64,000 bases of DNA, from positions 186,001 through 250,000 of the forward strand of contig JAMPIV010021228.1 in assembly GCA_024509875.1 (NCBI GenBank). Direction: 5' to 3'. The translations under genes were made by a program, and so were the position numbers. This document shows, in pieces, positions 10,882 through 20,818 of the stretch (position 1 is its first letter; the number at the start of each line of letters is the position of its first letter). Origin of the DNA: Oreohelix idahoensis (lineage: Eukaryota; Mollusca; Gastropoda; Stylommatophora; Oreohelicidae). The notes under the pieces are model-generated. The model was not told the origin of the DNA and searched no databases. It saw nothing but the letters and a program-made list of their open reading frames with translations.

Positions 10882-13800
10882 AGAAGGAAGAATCCTCCTC
10901 ATCATGCTGCATGTCTTACAACAGGGAATCAGGGAAGGAAGGAAATGACAGTAAGTCAGAAAGACTTCCATCATCCCCCTGTCTGTGAGGAAGTGACCGT
11001 GAATGGCACTCAAGTACTGTGTTTATATGACACAGGATTGGACTTTGATTCAGTTGTGTGTTCTTCTCTAGTGAGTCCTGACCAGATAACCACAGAAACA
11101 GTGGAAATCAGAGGACCGATCAAGGGAGCAAGAACCATGACACTACCCATAGCTCGAATCAATGTAAGTTCTCGCTATGTGGAAGGAGAAATCAAAGCAG
11201 CAGTGATGGACGACCCTATTTACCCTTTTATTTTGGGGTGTAGGTATGTTTTCCTTGGAGAACCTATAAAACCTGTAGTTATGGCAACAGTCCAGACCAG
11301 GGAAAGCTCCAGGAAAATGGAGGAGAATCCTATCAATACTCATCCAGAAGAGATGAAAAAGGCTCAGGCAGCAGATAGCACACTGAAGCCTTGTTTTGGC
11401 AAATTGCCTAAAGCACATAACCCTCCTGAGAAAGGAGATTTGTATATGAAGAATGGCCTACTATACAGAAAAGCTGGAACAGGACCTAAAGGGCATGGAC
11501 AGCTTGTAGTGCCAAAATCTTACAGGGAGAAGGTTATGACGCTAGGACATGCTATACCCTTCAGTGGACATATGGGAATAGGGGCCACTGGACAAAGGAT
11601 AGCCTGTCACTACTTTTGGCCAGGAATTACAGAGGACATAAAAAGATATGTAAGATCCTGTCCAGAATGCCAAAGAGTAGCTCCTAAGCATAGGACTGCA
11701 CCTGCAACACTGGGAGAAATGCCTATTATGGGAACCCCTTTTGAACGTGTTGCAGTAGATATTGTTGGACCCCTCACTAGGACCAAGAAGAGAATTGCTT
11801 ACATCTTAACCTTGGTTGATACTTGCTCTATGTGGGGAGAAGCAGTGGCCATGTCAGCTATAGATTCAAAGCACGTGGCAGAGGCCCTGTTGACAATATT
11901 TACCCGATTAGGTTTCCCGCATCAGATATTGCCTGACAATGGGTCTCAGTTTAAGGGAAAGCTAACACAAGAAGTATTCAGGATATTTCAAGCCAAGCAC
12001 TATCATTGTAGTCCCTACCATGCCCAAGGGAACGGTCAAGTAGAGCGGTTCAATGGTACGCTAATTTCAATCCTTAGAAAGCTGGCGAGTGAAAAACCTG
12101 ATACTTGGGATACATACTTACCCGCTGCACTATTTGCAAATAGGGAAGTACCCCACAACTCAACTGGATTGGCTCCAACTACATTGTTGTTTGGAAGACC
12201 AATAAAAGGTCCACTGGAAGCATTGCTGCGGACATGGACTGATGAAAAGGCAGAGGAAACAGTGACTTCCTCATACCAGTACGTCAACGAGTTGACATCT
12301 CGATTGAAAGCAGGTTGGAAACTGGCCCATGATAACTTAAGACAGGCCAGGAGGAAGCATGCTGCCTACTACAACAAAAAAGCAAAGGATAGGGAACTGG
12401 AGGTGGGTGAAAAGGTGTTATTACTGTTGCCAAGCAGCAATAATAAATTGCAGATTGGATGGCAGGGACCCTATGTCATACTGGAGAAACTTTCCAGGAC
12501 CAATTATAAGATTGACAAGAAAGGAAAGGAGAAGGTATATCATGTCAATCTTCTTAAAAAATACTATGACAAGGAATCATCAGAAGTTGCACATATCACG
12601 ACCCTAGCCATAGCAACAGAAATGCACGGTGAACCACTTCACTCTATGGAGTATCCACTCACAACTACAGAGGATTATGTTCAAGTAAATATTAGTGAAC
12701 ATTTAACTCCAGAGCAGAAGAAGAGGGTTCAGAAAGTGTTGGAAACACATACTGATGTGCTCACAGATAAGCCAGGTCGGACGAATCTGTTAGAGTACGA
12801 CATGAAGGTTACAGACCCTACCCCAGTATGCATGAGAACATACCCTATACCCTATGCGAAAGCCCAAGCACTAAGGGAGGAAGTTGATTATCTGTTGAAG
12901 GAGAAAATTATCTCGAAGTCAGACTCTCCCTATAGCTCAAGTGTGGTGCTATTGAGAAAACCGAGTGGTGAACACAGGTTATGTATTGACTACCGGAAGC
13001 TTAATGCGATCACAGAATCTCAGGTGGACCCATTACCTGACACCAACCAGCTGTTCTCTACACTGAGTAAGGCTAGGTATTTATCGAAGGTAGATCTAAG
13101 CAAGGGATACTACCAAATACCAGTGAAACCAGAAGTTAGGAAAATGCTGGCATTTAGTACATCAGACGGACACTACGAGTTTAATGTACTACCCTTTGGG
13201 CTGAAAAAATGCTCCCAGTATCTTTTCAAGAATGATGAGGAAATTGTTGGAACCTCTACAAAATCCCCATATCACTAACTTTATGGATGACATTCTTGTT
13301 GCTACAAACACATTTGAAGAGCATATAGTAGCGCTCTCCATGTTGTTTGACAGACTGAGAGCCACTGGATTGACTGCACGTCCAACCAAGTGCTATATTG
13401 GTTGTAAGGAGTTGGAATTCTTAGGTCACACTATTTCTACAGGTCATATGTCTCCTGACCCAAAGAATATAGAGAAGTTAAAGAAGGCACCCAGACCTCA
13501 AACGAAGAAAGATGTGAGATCATTCGTGTCATTATGTGGGTTCTATCAGAAGTACATACCCCACTTTAACTCTCTGTGTGCACCGTTAACTAACTTAACG
13601 AAGAAAGGACAGCCTGACAAAATCCAATGGAATGCTGCTTGTGAAAAAAGCTTACACAGAGCTAAAAGCAAAACTCACCAGCAAACCAATCCTTACGCTA
13701 CCCGATATCACACAGGAATTTGTATTAAGGACGGACACTAGCAGTATAGGTATTGGTGCAACTCTCTTGCAGAAATCAAAAGCCCAGTCGGAGGTACTTT

Positions 13801-14123
13801 TACCAGTCGCCTACGCCAGTAGGAAGCTGAATGCAGCTGAGTTGAACTACTCGACCATAGAGAAAGAATGTTTAGCTCTAATTTGGTCCATCAACAAATT
13901 TTCACCTTATCTGTATGGGACACACTTCATTGTCCAAAGCGATCACCAACCTTTAACATTCTTGGCTGCATCTAAAAAGCTAAATTCGAGATTGTTAAGG
14001 TGGAGTCTGCTTCTTGCGCCTTATTCCTTTACCGTGAATTACATTCCGGGAAGAGACAATGTAGGAGCTGATTTTTTAAGTCGACACCCTAGTACTCTGG
14101 AAGGACAGACGCAAAAGGATTAA
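10855..14123 (+). pseudogene. pol: Pol of Gmr1-type copy 1: PR-IN-RT-RNase H
   Basis: Polyprotein with an aspartic protease (LYDTGLDFD, DTG at 11029-11037), an integrase zinc finger (GHAIPFSGHMG ... CPECQ, about 11546-11668), an integrase core with D at 11758, D at 11935 and E at 12043 (spacing DD35E), a GPY/F module (GWQGPYVILEKL, about 12460), then RT (VDLSKGYYQIPV at about 13088, FMDDIL at about 13280) and RNase H (VLRTDTSSIGIG, TIEKECLALI, up to NVGADFLSRHP). Integrase precedes RT, unlike ordinary gypsy. Two frameshifts, near 13205 and 13645, both sit at six-A runs. All catalytic residues are intact. It ends 59 bp before the 3' LTR. Confidence 0.93.
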
Positions 14124-14165
14124 CCACAGCAGGGGTTTACACGTCAGCTATGACAAGTCACAGCT

Positions 14166-14182
14166 AGGAAAGGAGGGGGCTA
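14166..14182 (+). other. Polypurine tract of Gmr1-type copy 1
   Basis: AGGAAAGGAGGGGGCTA directly before the 3' LTR (14183), the usual primer site for plus-strand DNA. Confidence 0.85.
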
Positions 14183-15444
14183 TGTCGTGAAACGAGTGTA
14201 ACCCACTACTTTGTTAATCACTATGTCGAGATACAGATTTGCTTCAACCAATCAACGAGCAACGTTCACCAGTCTCTGAGACAGAATAAATTAACGGCCA
14301 TCATGTTCACGCAAGATGACGGATTAAAACTGTATAAAATTAGGCTGTACAGCACTTGGGACTAAACCGGAGGAAACCAATCAGCTTGCTCCGCCAGGAA
14401 CCAACCGAAAGCCTTGCTTAAGAATTCACCTACCTATATAATCGGGCGGATTTTATGCATAATCACACATCACCGACACGACGCCAGAGATACCGACCGA
14501 CTGAAGAGGAGAAGTTGTCACCTTGATTTATAGCTTACCTGGAGTGCAATGACCTGCAGTCTGCTTTGCTAAGTCGAGTCAAAATCTGGCCGGTTTGAAT
14601 CTTAGAGGGTTTTATACGTGTCATAAAAACTGAGATCGTGGGTCGTCAATCCAGCTGCCTGGAACTCCGCAGGAGCATAGAGGTTGTCAAGACTCTACAT
14701 CTTTAGTCCCCCTCAGTCTTGGGTGGGCTAACGAAACGATCAACAGCTGGTGTTTTGTGTCAACCAAACCAAGAAGGACAGCACTTCTAAGAGATGAGTA
14801 CACATTAGTACCATTTCTGTCGGCATTGTGAGCAAAATCTAAGTCAATGAAGAAAACGTGAATTAGCGTAGCAAGAGACAATAATAAGATCAAGTGGATA
14901 AATTATACGTAAATAACAGCATAGCTGATAAACGTTATATCCTTAATTAACAGCACAGCTGATACATGTACTATAATTGAATAACAGCACAGCTGATATA
15001 ATTTTTGTTCCTATAATTGGAAAACTTGTTGTAATATTTATTTACATATCTATATAAATATAAATATTTGTAAATCATATGTAAACTTACAAATTCATTA
15101 CATTCCATTTTTGAACATTCACCCTTCAGCACAAGAGTAGATAGTGTATATACTAAATAAATAATAAGGAAATTGTATTTGAAGACTTGTCAATTTTATC
15201 ATTGTTAAGCAAAATCTGTTTCCTTGTTTTTTTAATATCACAGTTAGTTACACAGCGGAGGTGGCACTTTATGTCGGTCTCCTCTCTACTATTGTTTCGA
15301 GATCAGATCATTCACAGCCGTAACTAATTTGTGATACCAGTAGTCCTCTCAGACACTGGGACTTCACCATTTTCTGCAGAAATTCTATTTCTGTAATTGT
15401 CAGTACTATACTGATCCAAGAGCCAAATAAAACCTCTCGCCACA
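14183..15444 (+). repeat. 3' LTR of Gmr1-type copy 1
   Basis: Same length as the 5' LTR. Substitutions seen by eye include GATGGCGG/GATGACGG, GTGACAT/GTGTCAT, TTTATAA/TTTGTAA, TTTTCAAC/TTTTGAAC and GTGGAAC/GTGGCAC. It ends at 15444, followed by the duplicated CGGCC. Confidence 0.95.
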
Positions 15445-15449
15445 CGGCC

Positions 15450-16050
15450 TAAGGTGGAGTTCCTTCATTAACATAATGAAGAAAACATAAAGATATAATA
15501 CGCCAAGTTCTTCATGAAGAAAAACGTACAGAACACTTTGAGACAAGAACTGGGGTGTGACAGAGATGTCTTTTGTCACAAATACTCTTACTACCGACTA
15601 TAGATTGGGTCGTGACAAGAACAACACTAACCATCAAACATGGAACTCAGTGGACTTGACAGTGGACATGACAGTGGACTTGATAGTGGACTTGATAGAA
15701 TACCTATACTATCTAGAGTTTGCTGATGATCAGCCGTTTTATTCCATAACTGAAACCAGATGTAATAACAAACGAGGGCACGTGATGAGAGGCCACAGCA
15801 AATGGAGTCGGAAAATACACAGAGAAAAGATGATGGAAATAATTGTGGCAAATGATAACCATAATGCAGCTGAAGAAACATTCTAGCAAGGTGTAGGCGT
15901 ATGCATTAATTTTCACAACAATATAACGTTGGAGGAACGGGCTGTGGTATCACAATAAAAATACAAACGGCAAGAGGAACATTCACTGCGCTGGGAAACA
16001 TGTGAAAATCAAACAAATCACATCAAATTAAAAAAAAAAAAAAATTATAA
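15450..16050. other. Unassigned; possible 5' remainder of family-A copy 1
   Basis: The first 100 bases may be the far side of the split family-A element. They resemble 28129-28195 (shared ATTAAC...AAGAAAACATAAA and AAGTTCTT). A short array of GTGGACTTGACA-like units lies at 15651-15700, inside a 109-codon frame (15557-15886) with no recognisable product. Confidence 0.4.
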
Positions 16051-16054
16051 TAAT

Positions 16055-16485
16055 AAAAATCTTCAGCCCAAACGTCAGAGCTGTCATACTGTATGGCTCT
16101 GAAACTCGATTAACAAAAGCAACAAACATGGAGCCACAGGCTTTCAGTAATGGGTGCTTGCGTAGAATAGAAGGATTAAAATGGTGTGATAGAATCACAA
16201 ATAAGGAAGTGACGGACAGGACCAAACAATTACTAGTAAAACAAGACGTGACTACAGGACTTTGACGTTGGATAGGAAACACACAGTTGATAGCACTACA
16301 TGGCAGTCATTATTCAGGAATCAACAGGGCAAGGGAACTAGAGAAAGACATAAAAACCAACGAAGAAGCAGATTTTAAAAACGAAAAAGAAGACAAGACA
16401 TTGAAATAACTTGAAAGGGTGGTACAAGCCATGAGAACTGCTATGCTCCACGGGAAGCTAAAGAGTTATAGTGTTAAAAATAAAT
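16055..16485 (+). pseudogene. Non-LTR retrotransposon C-terminal relic (family C)
   Basis: Same type as 430-880: VILYGSET (about 16090), a CLRRIEGLKWCDRI block (about 16160), TDRTKQ, RWIGNT (about 16268) and a final LERVVQAMR block (about 16412). Stops interrupt it. An AAT-rich simple repeat follows at about 16505. Confidence 0.65.
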
Positions 16486-16644
16486 AGAACAACGTAAGAA
16501 GTAATAATAATAATAATCATAAAGATAGTTTGTTTAAATGTAGTGTAAAACCTTGAGCGATACTAGCCAAACGGTGGAAAGCCGACTCAACAATCAAAAT
16601 GCAGGTCCATAAGAAATCAGTAGTTTTCTGATTTCGACGAATAC

Positions 16645-16720
16645 TCGGAGTGGCTCAGACGTGTGGTGTTCGCCTCTAAATCTAAAGGTACCAGGTTCCG
16701 CTCCCAGCACAAGGGAATAT
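16645..16720 (+). repeat. tRNA-like SINE head (relic)
   Basis: GGAGTGGCTCAGACGTGTGG fits an A box of RNA polymerase III promoters, and CCAGGTTCCGCTCCCAGC, about 45 bp on, fits a B box. The downstream body is not recognised. A short poly-C stretch follows at about 16779-16795. Confidence 0.45.
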
Positions 16721-17140
16721 CATTGATGGAATTTTTTTTTTCTTCAGAACCAGTGGTTCCTAATGATGTCAAACTCCCGCCCCCCCCCCTCCCCCTTCCA
16801 TATCTCCTATGTAATGATCGGATGCCTAGTCTTCTCGGATAAAGGCGAAAAAACAGGAGGTCCCGTGTGCAAATTGCGCATGTCAAAAACCCCTCAGCAG
16901 TTGGAAATCTTATAGAGTAGGCCATACGGCCGATGCAAAATTTAAAAATTAGGAAACCTACCCACCACAAAAATATTTATAGAATGTGTGATTCCCGTAT
17001 ACACACATTCGGATCCTCACCGGTTCTATGGAGTTCGTGCACTGTGCAGAGATCCTCCTTGTGTGATCTAAGGGAGGAGATCGGAGCACTTATTGAGTTG
17101 TCCGTGTGCAATGAAGATAATCCTTTAAAAAACCAAAACC

Positions 17141-17216
17141 CAAACAGGCCAGTCCCAAACAGGCCAGTCCCAAACAGGCCAGTCCCAAACAGGCCAGTTC
17201 AAACAGGCCAGTTCAA
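17141..17216. repeat. Tandem repeat, 14-15 bp unit, about 5 copies
   Basis: Copies of CAAACAGGCCAGTCC, the last two shortened to CAAACAGGCCAGTT. The Pro-Asn-Arg-Pro-Val repeat in one frame is a by-product. Confidence 0.9.
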
Positions 17217-17229
17217 ACCGAACTTAAAA

Positions 17230-17800
17230 TTTCAGGCCAATATAAGCAAAGAAAGCAATACTGACAACTGTTAAGTTGCAAATGCAAACTAACCGCACAT
17301 TTTTTGATTTCTTTACTTTCAGGCGTTTGCTTTTGGCGAGGCACATTGCTTTCAACCGAGATCGAAGTCCGTCGGTTACAGCTTAGTGCAACTTCCATTA
17401 AATAAAAAAATTAAAAAGTGTACTCTAATTCAAGGGCAGTGTAGATAAATACAAAGCCCTGAAATATCCATCAGTCTGCATGATGAGGCACTTATAATGG
17501 CTAGTCTTGAAAAGTCCTACTAGTTACGACAACGCTCCGCATTTAAATAAGATGTTTTTTTTTAAAAAGCAACAACAACAAAACAAGGATTTTTACATCA
17601 AGCGTGAAAAAAAGAACCTTTCATACACCCGCCAATTCATATTTGATGAATGCGCAGACGTTGCCATCGCGTGGTACTGCCACGGTCACTTTATAATTAG
17701 CGTTCCCCTGTACTCTTCACGTCAAGCAGAACCATACTATTTTTACTGACGTTTCATCTGCGATTGGTTCTTTCTTTCCCTGCACTAGCACATTTCTTAA
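17230..17800. other. No feature recognised
   Basis: A/T-rich sequence with no supported gene. Confidence 0.4.
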
Positions 17801-17984
17801 CCCCCCCCCCCCCCCCGCCCCCCCTTCCCCCCCCCCCCCCCCATCTCCCCCCCTCCCCCCCTCCCCCCCCCCCCCCCCGCCCCACCACCCCCCCCCCCCC
17901 CCCGCCCCCCCACCCCCCCCCCCCCCCCCCCCCCGCCCCGCACCCCTCCACCCCCCCCCCCCCCCCCCCCCCCCTTCCCGCATT
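17801..17984. repeat. Long poly-C low-complexity tract
   Basis: About 180 bases of nearly pure C with rare G, A and T. On the minus strand it is G-rich and could form quadruplexes. The Gly-rich and Pro-rich frames over it are artefacts. Long C runs of this kind may also come from the assembly. Confidence 0.95.
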
Positions 17985-17989
17985 TCGTG

Positions 17990-18684
17990 AATTTTCACAC
18001 AAACGTCTTCGGATTAAACGGAATTGAATTTTTTTTTTTTCACACAGTTAAAAAGTAAGTTAAACGTTATTTCATGTCCCAATTTCTCTTGCCTCATACA
18101 GGAAAATTTCCTTGGTACTTCAAAAAGGTTTTAATTTCTGATTTGTTGAATTGTATAGCCAACCCTGTGACACAATCATGTTTTCTTGCCTTGCAATAAA
18201 TAATCTCTTAATTACTGATTCTAAACTTTACTTCCCTACAACTGACCTCTGTGATGGAGTCTCTATATACGGAAAGTTCCACTTAATTTGTGCCCGGGAA
18301 CACCTTAAATTGTATTTACGCCACTGACAAAATGATTTACAAGTTAACTGTGGGGGAAAAAAAAAAACATAAAAGAGAAATCTACACAGTTTCTAAGAGA
18401 TGGGATAACTGCAGGCCCAGCTAAGAACCTGATATAATGACAGAATGCTTTTCTATGTCAGCTGGAAAAGTGTGAGATACAATTTGCCATGCGAGCGTAT
18501 GCTCCGGACTGCGATAAGAAAGATGCTGGCATAAAGGGTAAGGGAAAGTTTACAAAAAGCCAAGGTGGTACGGGGACCGAATACAGCTGGGAAACCTGGT
18601 CTAGTGTATAGCCATCACTGTGGACCTTCACTCCCGCTAATGATATACAAAGATCACGACGACCGGGCCCTACCAAGTACTGTA
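17990..18684. other. No feature recognised
   Basis: No supported gene or repeat unit; short A and T runs only. Confidence 0.4.
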
Positions 18685-18688
18685 TTAT

Positions 18689-18915
18689 ACTTCTTCTTCT
18701 TCGTACACTCTCAGACGTCTACTTGAATGTTTTCAAAGAAAGCAGTAGTCAGTTTGAGGCTATTTGAATCTCCGTGAGCTTTTCCACGTATGGCACTGGT
18801 GTCGGCCATATGCGCTTTCTCTGTTCCGTATATGTTGGGCAACTTTGAAACAGATGTTCAGCAGTCATTTTATCAGTGCCGCAGTTACACTGATCGGTAG
18901 TTCCTATCTTTAGCT
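18689..18915 (-). pseudogene. Family-B non-LTR 3' fragment
   Basis: Minus-strand translation gives KLKIGTTDQCNCGTDKMTAE and then HLFQSCPTYTEQRKRIWP: the C-x-C...H-x4-C motif and tail of family B. The + strand begins with TTCTTCTTCTTC (18689), so the element ends in a (GAA)n tail. The 5' side stops at a (TA)n patch near 18918. Confidence 0.8.
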
Positions 18916-19299
18916 TATATATATATATACACAAGATAATATAGTATAACTTATAAAATAATAGTAATATACGACTAAGCAGGTTTTGCGTCATGTAAAC
19001 CAAGCTGCTATAGAAACTGTCTCTGCTGGGGCACATTGAGTGCTGTGGCGAAAACGTTGTGCAAGGGTGCTACAATGCTCCTTTAGGACTGGAAAGAAAG
19101 TTAGAAAGTGCAGAAGAAGAAGAAACATAACAGGAATTGTAAGAAAATGTCTACATATATTTTTCATGTGTCCTACTTGCGTGTTCTTGTTGCAACCATA
19201 TGTCGTTATTTAGCTGTGGTGGTGTTGCTGTGTTTACTGCTGTTGTCTGTGCGTTGTGATATTTGTCAGAGGAGTTGATATCTGTTTTCCTTGCTCAGT
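18916..19299. other. No gene seen; (AGA)n patch
   Basis: AGAAGAAGAAGAA at about 19107-19120 could be the tail of another, plus-strand insertion, but no coding relic supports that. Confidence 0.35.
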
Positions 19300-20037
19300 T
19301 CTGCTTTTCTTCTGTTTACATGGTATTAAGCCCTGCTTTTTTCTGTTTATACGTTACTAAGTTTTGCTTTGTTCTGTTTATAAGTTACTAAGTTTTGCTT
19401 TGTTCTGTTTATAAGGTACCGGGTACTAAATTTTGCTTTGTTCTGTTTATAAGGTACCGGGTACTAAATTTTGCTTTGTTCTGTTTATGTTACTAGGTTT
19501 TGCTTTGTTCTGTTTATAAGGTAATAAATTTTGCTTTGTTCTGTTTATAAGTTACTACGTTTTACCTTGTTCTGTTCATAAGTTACTAAATTTTGCTTTG
19601 CTCTGTTCATTGGTTACTGAGTTTTGCTTTGTTCCATGGATACTTTACTAAGCTCTTCTTTGTTCTGTTTATACGTTACTAGCCTCTGCTTTGTTCTGTT
19701 TATACGCAACTAACCTCTGCATTGTTCTGTTTATACGTTACTAACCTCTACTTTGTTCTGTTTATACGTTATTAACCTCTGTTTTGTTCTGTTTATACGT
19801 TACTAACCTCTACTTTGTTCTGTTTATACGCTACTAACCTGTTTTGTTCTGTTTATACGTTACTAACCTCTACTTTGTTCTGTTTATACGTTATTAACCT
19901 CTGTTTTGTTCTGTTTATACGTTACTAACCTCTACTTTGTTCTGTTTATACGTTACTAACCTCGGTTTTGTTCTGTTGACGCCTGTTGTACGTCGATCTG
20001 TGTGTACGTTACAAAGCTCTGCTTTTTTTCTGTTTGT
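19300..20037. repeat. 31-bp minisatellite, about 23 copies
   Basis: Copies of a 31-bp unit with the core TTTGTTCTGTTTATA and GTTACTAA. The first half uses an AAGTTTTGC variant and the second half an AACCTCTAC variant. Near 19735-19965 alternating CTAC/CTGT copies make a 62-bp higher-order unit. Confidence 0.95.
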
Positions 20038-20404
20038 TGTATGATGATGTTTGTGTGTGTTGTTTGAGTATGTCCTTGTCAATGTGTGTTAATATGTAAA
20101 ACAAACATATGCCACATACGAGATGGTTAACGTATAGTACGGACAATGGATAGAAAGATTACAAAGACAAAACAGCGAACAAACAAAAATACACACAAGA
20201 ATGGGCAGGCCATCTGTGGCGATGAAAGCATGCATTTTGGTAGGGGGAATGATATCCAGGGGTCATACATGTTTGATGGCGCTAATTGTTGGCCTGTGTC
20301 ACGTGCACGCTCCAGTGACCAAGGTAAAGACTAGGGTGAGATGACCTAGTGACATGCCTTTGTGAAATAGCAAGAGGTGAGCAGTTGTGGGGGGTGAAGA
20401 TGGT

Positions 20405-20545
20405 TGCGGTGGTAGTAGTAGTGGTGGAGGCAGTAGTAGTGGTGGTAGTAGTAGTAAGAGCAGTTACAGCATTAGTAGTAACAGCAGCAGCAGCAGGAGC
20501 AGTGGTCGCGGCAGCCGCTTTAGTGGAAGTAGTGGTCGTTGTTTT
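20405..20545. repeat. (GTA/AGC)n trinucleotide-rich region
   Basis: GTAGTAGTGGTGG- and AGCAGCAGCAGG-type repeats. The Val- or Ala-rich frame over it is not a credible protein. Confidence 0.85.
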
Positions 20546-20818
20546 AGTAAATAAACGGAGGAATGTGGAGAGAAAGAAAAATGAATACTATCGCTTACAT
20601 CTGATTCATACTCAGCTCACCTGCCAATGAGTGCTGATGCACTAGGGTTGTGGAGTCGGCCAAACAGTTTTCCGACTCCGACACCTGAAATTTTTAGAAG
20701 TCCGACTCGAACTACAGTTTTTTACTAGTCACATGGCATAAAATTCGGAGGCGGAGTCTGGTCATGTTTTACCGACTCCAATAAAAAACAACCGACTCCA
20801 CGACTCCAACTCCACAGC

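Larger units (their letters stand above)
7802..15444 (+). mobile_element. Gmr1-type Ty3/gypsy LTR retrotransposon, complete copy 1
   Basis: Two 1262-bp LTRs (7802-9063 and 14183-15444) enclose a leader, gag and pol. The flanking 5-bp duplication is CGGCC (7797-7801 and 15445-15449). The PBS, PPT, TATA box and polyadenylation signal are readable. The pol order is protease, integrase, RT, RNase H: copia-like order with gypsy-like domains, the hallmark of the Gmr1 group. The LTRs differ at only about five positions by eye, so the insertion is young. It carries one nonsense codon and three frameshifts, and its leader holds a 390-bp family-B insertion. It sits in the family-A element. Confidence 0.93.

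Noticed and set aside
16617..16970. 117-codon minus-strand frame
   Set aside because: Runs through a SINE-like head and a poly-C patch; composition is repeat-driven.
17717..18027. Glycine-rich and proline-rich frames on both strands
   Set aside because: They read through a near-pure C tract and have no start context or homology; likewise 31784-32185 over the G tract before the true endonuclease fragment.
20349..20630. Val/Ala-rich frame resembling a membrane protein
   Set aside because: Encoded by (GTA/GTG/GCA) trinucleotide repeats; no other support.
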